Source: Cyanobacteria bacterium OH_CDB_58 (GTDB taxonomy: Bacteria > Cyanobacteriota > Vampirovibrionia > Gastranaerophilales > Gastranaerophilaceae). From it: DNA of 13,262 nucleotides. This document shows positions 1-6,596 of the stretch, piece after piece. The DNA lies in assembly GCA_023435965.1 (NCBI GenBank), contig JAEZLC010000134.1:1-13262 (forward strand), read 5' to 3'. Position 1 is the first letter of the stretch. Each line of letters opens with the position of its first letter. The position numbers were made by a program, and so were the translations under genes. A model generated the notes under the pieces. It saw nothing but the letters and a program-made list of their open reading frames with translations. It did not search any database and was not told where the DNA came from.

Positions 1-164
1 TCATCAAATCAGTAATAGACAATAATCCTGAGCAAACTCAAGCATACAGATCAGGGAAAGACAAGTTGTTTGGATTCTTTGTCGGACAAGTAATGAAACA
101 AACTCAAGGAAGGGCAAATCCGCAATCATTGAACAAACTGCTTAAAGAGGCTTTAGACGCTTAA
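1..164 (+). CDS. gatB: Asp/Glu-tRNA(Asn/Gln) amidotransferase subunit B, 3' end only
   Basis: This is the last 53 codons of an open frame that enters from the left edge (first full codon at 3, TAA at 162-164). The translation contains [20 protein letters not shown] followed by [16 protein letters not shown]. This is the characteristic C-terminal (YqeY-like) tail of GatB, which helps the GatCAB complex grip the tRNA while it converts misacylated Glu-tRNA(Gln) or Asp-tRNA(Asn) to the amidated form in the cytoplasm. Only this tail is visible, so nothing can be said about the catalytic cradle domain. The stop codon overlaps the ATG of the next gene by one base (TAATG), suggesting co-transcription and translational coupling with tcdA. 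Identification is firm because the tail is highly conserved. Confidence 0.93.
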   Translation, partial: IKSVIDNNPEQTQAYRSGKDKLFGFFVGQVMKQTQGRANPQSLNKLLKEALDA

Positions 165-919
165 TGTCAGAAATTTTTGCCAGAAATGAACTAATCTGGG
201 GAAAAGAATTTCAATTACTTTTGGCTCAAAAACACGTAACAGTTTTTGGCCTAGGTGGTGTTGGGGGCTACACAGCAGAAGCCCTCGCCAGGTCGGGAGT
301 GGGGGAACTGACCCTGATAGATTTTGATAAAGTTGCCATAAGCAATATCAACAGGCAACTTATAGCTCTTCACTCAACAGAAGGACAAAATAAAGCTCGT
401 CTTTTTGAAGAAAGATTAAGAGAAATCAACCCTAAAATAAAAATTAACATCTTTGACTCATTCTATACAGAAGATATGAACGAAAAAATATTCTCAAAAA
501 ATACTCATTTTGTTGTCGATGCAATAGATACTCTAAAATCAAAAATACAACTTTTGGAATATTGCCACAACAATAATCTGAAAGTAATAACATCAATGGG
601 TGCAGGCAACAGAATGGATCCCACAAAACTAAAGATAAAAGATATTTCCGAAATTGGAAAAATTAAGTGTACTTTTGTTAAAAATATTATACGCATTCTT
701 GATAAAAAAAATATAAAAGAGGGAATAGTAGCAGTAATAAGCGAAGAGCCTCCTCGCTCCTTATCAAGCATAAAAAATCAAGAAAAAATCACTATTTCTT
801 CCGGCGAAACTATAGAATTGACAAAAATATCGCCGGGATCAGTTCCATTCGTGCCATCTGTGGCAGGTTACTTTATGGCATTCTACGTTATTAACAGCTT
901 CTTAAATGAGTCTGGATAG
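164..919 (+). CDS. tcdA: tRNA threonylcarbamoyladenosine dehydratase (TcdA/CsdL, ThiF-fold)
   Basis: A 251-residue cytoplasmic E1-like (ThiF/MoeB/HesA) protein. Visible motifs are the nucleotide-binding GLGGVG at 29-34, followed by the helix TAEALARSGVG, the acidic LIDFD at 51-55, NINRQ at 61-65 (the Arg/Gln that contacts ATP), VVDAID at 117-122, SMGAGNRMDPT at 144-154 and PGSVPFVPSVAG at 224-235. The last two are typical of the TcdA branch rather than MoeB or ThiF. There are no CxxC zinc pairs, which also fits TcdA. The family uses ATP to cyclise t6A37 in ANN-decoding tRNAs to ct6A. The segment where many homologues have a D-P-L-A stretch reads IKCTF at 167-171, a local divergence. The ATG at 164 overlaps the gatB stop, and the SD-like AAGAGG lies in gatB. 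Partners such as CsdA/CsdE are not in the window. Function is assigned by family. Confidence 0.9.
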   Translation: MSEIFARNELIWGKEFQLLLAQKHVTVFGLGGVGGYTAEALARSGVGELTLIDFDKVAISNINRQLIALHSTEGQNKARLFEERLREINPKIKINIFDSFYTEDMNEKIFSKNTHFVVDAIDTLKSKIQLLEYCHNNNLKVITSMGAGNRMDPTKLKIKDISEIGKIKCTFVKNIIRILDKKNIKEGIVAVISEEPPRSLSSIKNQEKITISSGETIELTKISPGSVPFVPSVAGYFMAFYVINSFLNESG

Positions 920-926
920 ACTTTTA

Positions 927-955
927 TTGCATTTTGCCACCCGTTAATATATAAT
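927..955 (+). promoter_or_regulatory. Candidate sigma-70 promoter of pseudopilin copy 1
   Basis: TTGCAT at 927-932 and a perfect TATAAT at 950-955 are separated by 17 bases, just after the tcdA stop codon. The predicted start is near 962, giving a short leader of about 29 bases that carries AAAGGGA at 978-984, six bases before the ATG at 991. No terminator hairpin is visible between tcdA and this promoter, so some read-through from gatB-tcdA is possible. The region is AT-rich, so a chance match is possible. Confidence 0.55.
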
Positions 956-990
956 TTATTTCGATAGTGGATAATTTAAAGGGACAAATA

Positions 991-1545
991 ATGAATAAGA
1001 AAACAGGTTTCACGTTAGCAGAAGTTTTGATTACACTTGTAATCATAGGTATTATCGCCGCTATGACGGTTCCAACGTTGATGACAAATACCAACTCTCA
1101 GGAGTACAGATCTGCTCTAAAAAAATCAATCGCTTCTTTAAACCAAGCACTTACAATGCAATATGCACTTGACGGCACTCAAATCACTGATTTCTCTACC
1201 AGTGCAACCAACGTAAGAGACTCTGTTATGGTTAAAAGACTTAACGTTCTTCAAACAGCCAACACCGGCTCTTTCGGCGTCTCAGGTACTACATGGACAA
1301 CTCCTGTTGTTTTCTATACGGCTGATGGCGTTAAATTCGGAATCAATACAACTTCTGCCGGTACATGCTTAGCTGACGGTTCGACCCCATGCTATACAGT
1401 GTACATCGATGTAAACGGAGATAAAAAACCTAATACAGCAACTTCTGTTGTTACTAAGCCTCTTGATGTATATTCTGCAATGATGTATTCACAAAGAGTT
1501 ATCCCCCAAGGTCCTATCGCACAAGGTGTAATGTACGATCAATAA
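991..1545 (+). CDS. Type IV-like pseudopilin / type II secretion-like protein, tandem copy 1
   Basis: A 184-residue protein with a class III (prepilin peptidase) leader, MNKKTG, then F7 (mature position 1) and E11 (mature Glu5), followed by a hydrophobic helix to about residue 31 ending in the kink P28. The C-terminal part has two cysteines, C126 and C134, that could form a disulfide loop. It also has DVNGDKKPN at 140-148, resembling the calcium-binding loop of GspG-like pseudopilins. It should be inserted in the inner membrane, trimmed and N-methylated, then assembled into a pilus or pseudopilus. The start at 991 is preferred over an in-frame GTG at 967 because the SD AAAGGGA precedes 991 and because the neighbouring copy starts with the same residues. 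The next gene is a near-identical paralogue. The exact role (adhesion, secretion, DNA uptake) cannot be told, and no assembly ATPase or prepilin peptidase is in view. Confidence 0.9.
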   Translation: MNKKTGFTLAEVLITLVIIGIIAAMTVPTLMTNTNSQEYRSALKKSIASLNQALTMQYALDGTQITDFSTSATNVRDSVMVKRLNVLQTANTGSFGVSGTTWTTPVVFYTADGVKFGINTTSAGTCLADGSTPCYTVYIDVNGDKKPNTATSVVTKPLDVYSAMMYSQRVIPQGPIAQGVMYDQ

Positions 1546-1551
1546 TTAATT
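991..1551 (+). repeat. Tandem gene duplication unit, copy 1
   Basis: This 561-base unit (CDS plus TTAATT after the stop) is repeated at 1627-2187, with a period of 636 bases. Similarity starts at the ATG and stops six bases after the TAA, so the promoters and leaders of the two copies are unrelated. The longest perfectly matching run is about 92 bases (1063-1154 against 1699-1790). No insertion sequence ends or target-site repeats are seen around the unit. Confidence 0.9.
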
Positions 1552-1552
1552 T

Positions 1553-1564
1553 TCAAATATTTGA
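1553..1564. repeat. 12-bp perfect palindrome before the second pseudopilin promoter
   Basis: TCAAATATTTGA is its own reverse complement and is followed by a run of T. It overlaps the proposed -35 element at 1561-1566. It could be a small operator or a weak terminator for copy 1 (four usable base pairs, all but one A-T). In DNA this AT-rich a chance origin is quite possible. Confidence 0.35.
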
Positions 1565-1589
1565 TTTTTTTAGACAATATATATATAAT
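1561..1589 (+). promoter_or_regulatory. Candidate sigma-70 promoter of pseudopilin copy 2
   Basis: TTGATT at 1561-1566 and a perfect TATAAT at 1584-1589 are spaced by 17 bases. The predicted start is around 1596. The leader carries AAAGG at 1614-1618, eight bases before the ATG at 1627. The promoter would let copy 2 be expressed separately from copy 1. Confidence 0.55.
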
Positions 1590-1626
1590 ATAGAAAATTA
1601 TAATTAGTATCTGAAAGGTATAATCT

Positions 1627-2181
1627 ATGAATAAGAAAACAGGTTTCACGTTAGCAGAGGTTTTGATTACACTTGTAATCATAGGTATCATCGCTGCGAT
1701 GACGGTTCCAACGTTGATGACAAATACCAACTCTCAGGAGTACAGATCTGCTCTAAAAAAATCAATCGCTTCTTTAAACCAAGCACTTACTATGCAATAT
1801 GCTCTTGACGGCACTCAAATCACTGATTTCTCTACAAGTGCCACTAACGTAAGAGACTCTGTTATGGTCAAAAGACTTAACGTTCTTCAAACAGCCAACA
1901 CCGGCTCTTTCGGTGTTTCAGGTACTACATGGACAACTCCTGTTGTTTTCTATACAGCTGACGGTGTAAAGTTCGGAATCAATACAACATCTCAAGGCAC
2001 TTGTGATGCTGACGGTTCCAACCCTTGTTTCCTAGTTTACATCGACGTAAACGGAGACAAGAAACCTAATACAGCGACTGCTGCTGTTACAAAACCGCTT
2101 GATGTATATTCTGCGATGATGTACTCTCAAAGAGTTATTCCTCAAGGACCTATATCTCAAGGTGTAATGTACGATCAATAA
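1627..2181 (+). CDS. Type IV-like pseudopilin / type II secretion-like protein, tandem copy 2
   Basis: A 184-residue paralogue of the preceding gene with the same leader (MNKKTG, then F7 and E11), the same hydrophobic helix, the cysteine pair C126/C134, DVNGDKKPN at 140-148 and the tail QGVMYDQ. Residues 1-122 are identical to copy 1. By hand comparison only eight positions differ: A123Q, L127D, T132N, Y135F, T136L, S152A, V153A and A177S (copy 1 to copy 2). Five of the eight lie in or beside the cysteine loop, so the two pilins probably share assembly contacts but present slightly different surface loops. It has its own candidate promoter and SD upstream and a hairpin terminator downstream. 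As for copy 1, the specific process served is unknown. Confidence 0.9.
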   Translation: MNKKTGFTLAEVLITLVIIGIIAAMTVPTLMTNTNSQEYRSALKKSIASLNQALTMQYALDGTQITDFSTSATNVRDSVMVKRLNVLQTANTGSFGVSGTTWTTPVVFYTADGVKFGINTTSQGTCDADGSNPCFLVYIDVNGDKKPNTATAAVTKPLDVYSAMMYSQRVIPQGPISQGVMYDQ

Positions 2182-2187
2182 TTAATT
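1627..2187 (+). repeat. Tandem gene duplication unit, copy 2
   Basis: Second copy of the 561-base unit at 991-1551. Differences are mostly synonymous third-base changes spread along the gene, denser in the last third, so the duplication is not brand new despite the near-identical proteins. Confidence 0.9.
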
Positions 2188-2211
2188 GTATAAAAAATAT
2201 TACATTTTATG

Positions 2212-2239
2212 AAAAACTGCTCTTTAAGGGCAGTTTTTA
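2212..2239 (+). terminator. Rho-independent terminator after the pseudopilin pair
   Basis: AAAAACTGC at 2212-2220 pairs with GCAGTTTTT at 2230-2238. The inner bases T-G and C-G extend the stem to a five-base loop (TTTAA). The 3' arm ends in a T run. The position, 30 bases after the stop of copy 2, fits the end of that transcription unit. Confidence 0.85.
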
Positions 2240-2251
2240 TTATATAATTAA

Positions 2252-2272
2252 CTCATCTTTTAAAAGGATGAG
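2252..2272 (+). promoter_or_regulatory. Inverted repeat in the tdk upstream region
   Basis: CTCATCTTT at 2252-2260 can pair with AAAGGATGAG at 2264-2272 (with one T-G wobble), giving a nine-pair stem with a three-base loop. It is not followed by a solid T run, so it does not look like a normal terminator. It could be an operator or an RNA hairpin in the tdk leader. No convincing promoter could be placed for tdk; TATAAT at 2243-2248 lacks a good -35 and touches the preceding terminator. Confidence 0.4.
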
Positions 2273-2327
2273 ATTTCGTTTCAAATTTTAAATAATATTT
2301 ATATGAGACATCAGTGAGGGGAATTTA

Positions 2328-2957
2328 ATGGGTCATCATTTTGAAATAATCATCGGACCAATGAGCTGCGGAAAGACGGAAGAGTTATTAAGAAGAATTC
2401 GCAGACACATTATTGCAAAAAGAAAAGTTAAAGTTTTTTCTCCAGAAATAGACACAAGAGCCAAAGGTGACTATATTGAATCGAGAAACGGGTTATGGCT
2501 TGACGCCTACAAAGTGAAAAGCTCACTTGAAATCCTAAACATAATTGAAAAAGAAGATGACATTATTGCGATTGACGAGCTACAATTCTTCGATGAAAAT
2601 ATCGTTGAAGTTATAAACAAGTTGATTGAATCAGGCAAAAAAGTTATAGGTACAGGCCTAGATTTGGATTTTAAAGCTGAACCGTTCGGCCAAATGCCCA
2701 ATTTACTCTGCTTTGCAGATAGAGTGGATAAACTGACGGCTATTTGCATGAAATGCGGGAACGACTATGCTACAAGAACACAAAGACTAATAGATGGTAA
2801 TCCTGCTGACAAAAACTCTCCTCTTATCATGATCGGAGCTGATGAAACATACGAAGCCAGATGTATACACTGCTATGAGCTTCCTGATATCAACAAGGAA
2901 AAAAGGAAAAACAGATTTAAACTATTAAGTTTTAACAAAGAAAAAAGTGGAGTATAA
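2328..2957 (+). CDS. tdk: Thymidine kinase, type II (zinc-containing)
   Basis: A 209-residue cytoplasmic enzyme that phosphorylates thymidine to dTMP with ATP (pyrimidine salvage). Seen in order are the P-loop GPMSCGKT at 10-17, the Walker B/catalytic segment AIDELQFF at 81-88 with E84 as the expected general base, the lasso/substrate segment GLDLDFKAEPFGQMP at 110-124, and four zinc-ligand cysteines C140, C143, C179 and C182 (CMKC and CIHC). The YEARC just before the last pair is family-typical. Length matches the type II family. The P-loop carries Ser-Cys where most homologues have an aromatic residue plus Ser. The ATG at 2328 is preceded by the strong SD GAGGGGA at 2316-2322. The final codons and stop are inside the downstream terminator. 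Convergent with pepA. Confidence 0.96.
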   Translation: MGHHFEIIIGPMSCGKTEELLRRIRRHIIAKRKVKVFSPEIDTRAKGDYIESRNGLWLDAYKVKSSLEILNIIEKEDDIIAIDELQFFDENIVEVINKLIESGKKVIGTGLDLDFKAEPFGQMPNLLCFADRVDKLTAICMKCGNDYATRTQRLIDGNPADKNSPLIMIGADETYEARCIHCYELPDINKEKRKNRFKLLSFNKEKSGV

Positions 2958-2971
2958 ACTCCACTTTTTTT
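2941..2971. terminator. Symmetric bidirectional terminator between tdk and pepA
   Basis: AAAAAAGTGGAGT at 2941-2953 pairs perfectly with ACTCCACTTTTTT from 2958, leaving a four-base loop ATAA. One strand ends in a T run, the other in the complement of the A run, so it works in both directions. The tdk stop codon TAA (2955-2957) lies in the loop, and the last codons of tdk form the left arm. The pepA stop lies 16 bases beyond the right arm. Confidence 0.92.
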
Positions 2972-2986
2972 CTGCTTAGTTTAACA

Positions 2987-4474
2987 CTACTCCATAATAT
3001 AGTTAATCAGTGTTCTCACGCCAACACCTGTTGCCGCTTTTATTCCTAATTTATTGCACTTTTCAAGATAAGCAGTACCTGCAATATCCATATGTACCCA
3101 TGGCGTTTTCTTTAATATGAAATTTTGCAAGAAGGCAGCTGCAACAGAAGCACCGCCATATCTTGAACCTGTGTTTTTCATGTCTGCTATATCGCTTTTC
3201 AGAGATTCTTTATATTCTTCATATAGAGGTAATTGCCAGAGATTTTCACCGGCTTTTGCACCGCATTTTATCATTTTGTCAATCATTTTTTGATCATTAC
3301 CCATAATAGCACTTGCGGCAGAACCCAACGCAACCATACAAGCACCCGTCAAAGTAGCCATATCAATGATTTCATCAACTTTCAATTCTTCTTCCGCATA
3401 GGTGATAACATCTGCCAAAGTAATTCTTCCTTCAGCATCGGTATTATCAACTTCGATGGTTTTCCCATTTTTTGCCGTCAAAACATCGCCCGGCTTATAC
3501 GCATTGCTTCCAGGCATATTCTCACACGCTGCAACCAACCCATGGACCTCAATATGCGGCTTAAACTTGGAGATAAAATGCATTATTGAAATTATTGCAG
3601 CTGATGCTGACATGTCATCTTTCATATTTAACATAGATGCGGGGGGTTTAAGGTCTAATCCGCCGCTGTCAAAAGTCACTCCTTTACCAATAATTGCAAT
3701 TTTTTTCTTCGGTTTATCACAAGTATATTTCATGTGGATGAATTTTGGAGGTTGAGAACTTCCCTGACCGACTGCCAAAAATGCTCTCATACCAAATGCT
3801 TCAATTTCTTCTTTATCATAAACTTCAACATTTACGCCTTCTGACTCTAACGCAACCCTCGCAAGTTCAGATGGAGTAGCAAACATAGCAGGCTCATTAG
3901 ACAAGTTTCTGGCGAAATTAACTGCTTCAGCCATTAATTTTCCTTTTTTAACCCCTTTTGATGCCTTTTCATATTGATTGTCATTTATCTCTACTATTAT
4001 GAATTCTTCTACTTCAGGTTTTTCTTTCTCCGATTTATATTTATCGAAATTATAATTTCCAATAAGAGTTCCTTCCGCCATCATTTGAGCACAATCAAAA
4101 GCGTCCCAGCCAGCAATCCCGCCTCCATGAAGAACACTAGTTACTGTCTTAATATTTTTAAGAGAGTTACATTTTTGTATAACTTTTGAAGAAAGCTCTC
4201 TAATTTTGTTTAGAGAAAATTCTTCAAACTTACCTAAACCAACAATCAAAACTTTTGAAAAGTTTTCACAATTTGCTACAGGCAATAGGTACATCTTTCC
4301 GTATTTTCCGTTAAACTTTTCCTTTTTGATAACAAAATTGGAAATCATGTTATTCAATAATTCATCTACCGAACCGGTAGCCCCTCCGGGAGTTACCACA
4401 TCTTCAAAAAGATTCACTACTACCAAGTCTGATTTTACTTCGGCTAAAGAGCCTTTTTTTACGCTAAATTTCAC
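2987..4474 (-). CDS. pepA: Leucyl aminopeptidase (M17 family, PepA)
   Basis: A 495-residue cytosolic metallopeptidase that removes N-terminal amino acids. The C-terminal catalytic domain (about 175-495) contains GKGVTFDSGG with K264 and D269, K276 in LDLKPPAS, D287 in NMKDDM, and NTDAEGR at 344-350 with D346, E348 and R350. These match the two-metal ligands and the catalytic Lys/Arg of E. coli PepA with a constant offset. DMATLTGAC (371-379) and the C-terminal WVHMDIAGTA (459-468) are also family signatures. The N-terminal 170 residues match the usual smaller domain. The start is GTG at 4474, preceded by the strong SD AAAGGAGAA at 4480-4488, which overlaps the stop of the upstream regulator gene; only 13 bases separate the two genes. 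It is thus the last gene of the minus-strand run. A DNA-binding role as in E. coli PepA is known for that protein but not shown here. Confidence 0.96.
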   Translation of the reverse strand: MKFSVKKGSLAEVKSDLVVVNLFEDVVTPGGATGSVDELLNNMISNFVIKKEKFNGKYGKMYLLPVANCENFSKVLIVGLGKFEEFSLNKIRELSSKVIQKCNSLKNIKTVTSVLHGGGIAGWDAFDCAQMMAEGTLIGNYNFDKYKSEKEKPEVEEFIIVEINDNQYEKASKGVKKGKLMAEAVNFARNLSNEPAMFATPSELARVALESEGVNVEVYDKEEIEAFGMRAFLAVGQGSSQPPKFIHMKYTCDKPKKKIAIIGKGVTFDSGGLDLKPPASMLNMKDDMSASAAIISIMHFISKFKPHIEVHGLVAACENMPGSNAYKPGDVLTAKNGKTIEVDNTDAEGRITLADVITYAEEELKVDEIIDMATLTGACMVALGSAASAIMGNDQKMIDKMIKCGAKAGENLWQLPLYEEYKESLKSDIADMKNTGSRYGGASVAAAFLQNFILKKTPWVHMDIAGTAYLEKCNKLGIKAATGVGVRTLINYIME

Positions 4475-4487
4475 AATATTCTCCTTT

Positions 4488-5801
4488 TCAATAATTAAAT
4501 TTCTTTACAAACTTTTCTATCCATCCCAGTATAACCGATAATTCGTATGGTTTGGGCAAATAAAAATCCGCACCCGCACTTAAGACCGTTTGTTTATCAT
4601 GCAATGTGGTCGTTAAAATAATACTGGAGTTCTCGTACTTTTTGTCGGATTTTATGATTTTGCACAATTCTATTCCTTTTAAATCACTGGTATTACCGGC
4701 ATCCAGTATAATAACCGCAGGAACAACTTCAGATGGAAGATTAAAGACATCGCTATAATCATTTATAACCAAAGGCTCATAGCCTTGTATGGCAACAGTG
4801 GCATCAAGAAGCAAAGACAATGCCTCATCCGGTTCAATAATCAATATTTTTGAATTAAATTCCTTTTCGGCAATAGAATCTTTTGCACTCAGTTTCGGTC
4901 TTTCAAAAACGTAACCTGAACCTGATTTTAGTCTCGCCAGTTTTTGAACCGAATGGAGAGAATTTATCACCTGCTTTATGTTCGAGTAATGCTTATATTC
5001 ATTCGAAATTATTCCAATACTTGTAGAGACGAGAGAAACCTTATTCCCCGCTTTTTCATCTCCGTTAAGCATTATGTAGCCTCTTTTTGCATCTTTGTCA
5101 GAATAAAACTTGCTGACAACAGTATTAAATGCATGTATAAGGTAATTTGCAACAATTTCAGCTTTTAAAGGATTTGTTATTATCAGAAATCCCTTATCAC
5201 CCATCAATCCAAGATAATCATTCTCATCAAGAGTTGTTCGCATAATCGCAGTATATGTTTGAAGCATTTTATCCGAGGCTAGCTCACCGTATATTTCTTT
5301 GTAAAAGTCAAAATTATCTATGTCTATTAATAAAGCGGCCCAAGCATCTTTTTTATTTATTGTCCTCTTTAATATCTTTTGCGAGATTTTAAAATCCAGT
5401 AATCTTGTTTTTTCTTCTATGTTATTTTCGAAATGACGTCTTAAATGTGCCGAGATTCTTGCCTTAAACTCTTCTTGCTCAATCGGTTCACTTAAAAAAT
5501 CATCAGCACCGGCATTAAGAGCATCCACCCTATCTTGCATGTGATCTGATTTTGAAAGGACTATCAATACCGGCCGTGTATTATAGCTGATTATTCTAAG
5601 TTTTCTTATAGTGTCCTCTACATTGTCATCTATAGAATCGGAGAGCAGGATAAGATCAGGCTCAAAATTATTTACAATAGTACTCGCGGCAGCTATGTTT
5701 GAGGAGACAAAAACAGCACTATCTTTGCTATCAAACATTTTTTTATATTTGATAGATTGCTCTTTTCTCTTATCAATTATCAATATAACTTTTGCCAACA
5801 T
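4488..5801 (-). CDS. Three-domain response regulator: receiver, degenerate GGDEF, receiver
   Basis: A 437-residue soluble protein with three parts. Residues about 3-122 are a receiver fold that has lost key residues: the acidic pair is D10-K11, the phosphoacceptor position reads S54 (next residue D55), and the usual Lys of the T/K-P motif is E105 in LSEP. Residues about 145-305 resemble a GGDEF domain (LLIDIDNF at 157-164), but the signature reads MGDKGF at 200-205, so diguanylate cyclase activity is unlikely. Residues about 317-437 are an intact receiver with E323/D325, phosphoacceptor D367 in VIILDAG, T397 and K417 in YLPKP. The last domain is the likely target of the kinase encoded just upstream, whose TAA overlaps this ATG by one base. 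No DNA-binding domain is present, so output is probably protein-protein contact or nucleotide sensing. This differs from PleD (receiver-receiver-GGDEF) in order. Confidence 0.85.
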   Translation of the reverse strand: MLAKVILIIDKRKEQSIKYKKMFDSKDSAVFVSSNIAAASTIVNNFEPDLILLSDSIDDNVEDTIRKLRIISYNTRPVLIVLSKSDHMQDRVDALNAGADDFLSEPIEQEEFKARISAHLRRHFENNIEEKTRLLDFKISQKILKRTINKKDAWAALLIDIDNFDFYKEIYGELASDKMLQTYTAIMRTTLDENDYLGLMGDKGFLIITNPLKAEIVANYLIHAFNTVVSKFYSDKDAKRGYIMLNGDEKAGNKVSLVSTSIGIISNEYKHYSNIKQVINSLHSVQKLARLKSGSGYVFERPKLSAKDSIAEKEFNSKILIIEPDEALSLLLDATVAIQGYEPLVINDYSDVFNLPSEVVPAVIILDAGNTSDLKGIELCKIIKSDKKYENSSIILTTTLHDKQTVLSAGADFYLPKPYELSVILGWIEKFVKKFNY

Positions 5802-6562
5802 TACAACTGCTCTTTAATTTTTAATAAACACGTATCATCGATTGACGCTATAGGAAATTCAACAGTGAACACCGATCCTTCATTATTACTGAAAACACTA
5901 ATTTTACCATTCATTTTTTGGATTAAATTTTTGGTTATGAACAATCCCAAGCCACTGCCCTGAATTTTTCGCGTTAGAGGAGAATCAATCCTGGAAAACT
6001 TTTCGAATATTTTTTCAATATTTTCTTCCAAAATCCCAATTCCTCTATCCCTAATTTTGATCTGGACTTTGTCTTCTACATTATTTTGCTTAACTGAAAC
6101 GTCAATTTCAGAATACTCCGGGGAATATTTTGCTGCATTGTCCAAAAGATTAATTAAAACTTGTTGAAGTTTGTCCGTGTCGACCAAAACGAAAGGAATG
6201 CACTCTTGAACCTCTAACGAAAACTTATGCGTTTTATACTGCGACTTAATCACCTGAATGCAACTTTCAATAATCGGCGTAACGTTAACCGATTTATAAA
6301 CCAAAGCTTCTTTTTCAGATTGCATTTTTGATACAGCAAGAAGGTTTTCTACAAGCTTAATCAGGCGATTTGACTGGTCTTTGATGGTATACAAAAATTT
6401 CTTTCTCTGCTCGGGAGAAAGTTTCTCATAAGAAGATAACAGAGTATCTGCAAAACCTCTAATACTTGTTAAAGGAGTTCTAAGTTCATGACTAACCGTA
6501 GAAATAAAGTCTAAATGAGCCTGATCCAGGTTGTTGTTATTAGCACCGTTTGAATTTGTCAT
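5801..6562 (-). CDS. Soluble sensor histidine kinase core (HisKA-HATPase)
   Basis: A 253-residue protein consisting almost only of kinase core. The H-box ISTVSHELRTPLTSIRG starts at residue 20 with phospho-accepting H25. The ATPase domain shows the N-box LLDNAAKYS (139-147, N142), G1 DRGIGI (172-177), F-box FEKFSR (186-191) and G2 GSGLGL (202-207). No transmembrane segment, PAS, GAF or other sensor domain is present; the 18 residues before the HisKA domain are Asn-rich. It must therefore sense through a partner protein or respond to the three-domain regulator encoded next. The ATG at 6562 has no SD and sits exactly where transcription from the promoter at 6569-6596 should begin. It lies 25 bases downstream of the TolC-like gene on the same strand. 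Confidence 0.93.
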   Translation of the reverse strand: MTNSNGANNNNLDQAHLDFISTVSHELRTPLTSIRGFADTLLSSYEKLSPEQRKKFLYTIKDQSNRLIKLVENLLAVSKMQSEKEALVYKSVNVTPIIESCIQVIKSQYKTHKFSLEVQECIPFVLVDTDKLQQVLINLLDNAAKYSPEYSEIDVSVKQNNVEDKVQIKIRDRGIGILEENIEKIFEKFSRIDSPLTRKIQGSGLGLFITKNLIQKMNGKISVFSNNEGSVFTVEFPIASIDDTCLLKIKEQL

Positions 6563-6568
6563 AAAATC

Positions 6569-6596
6569 ATTATAACAATTTTAAAACTTATATCAA
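6569..6596 (-). promoter_or_regulatory. Strong candidate promoter for the kinase, predicted leaderless start
   Basis: Read on the minus strand: TTGATA (6596-6591), a 16-base spacer, TATAAT (6574-6569), preceded by T-G-T, so the -10 is of the extended TGn type. Only six bases (GATTTT) separate the -10 from the ATG, so the normal start position (+1) coincides with the A of the kinase start codon at 6562. The -35 lies inside the last codons of the upstream channel gene. No SD-like sequence fits between promoter and ATG. Confidence 0.7.

Noticed and set aside
967..990. An in-frame GTG at 967 that would add eight residues to pseudopilin copy 1
   Set aside because: The SD AAAGGGA at 978-984 fits the ATG at 991, the prepilin leader is normal from there, and copy 2 begins with the same residues at its own ATG.
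991..2187. Possibility that the repeated unit is a mobile element or a CRISPR-like array
   Set aside because: Only two copies exist, both are full protein-coding genes, and there are no inverted ends, target-site repeats or transposase.
3233..4541. Several open frames on the plus strand opposite pepA, and similar ones opposite the kinase, regulator, pump and channel genes
   Set aside because: They overlap fully conserved enzymes, have no SD and no recognisable domains, so they are antisense by-products of codon use.
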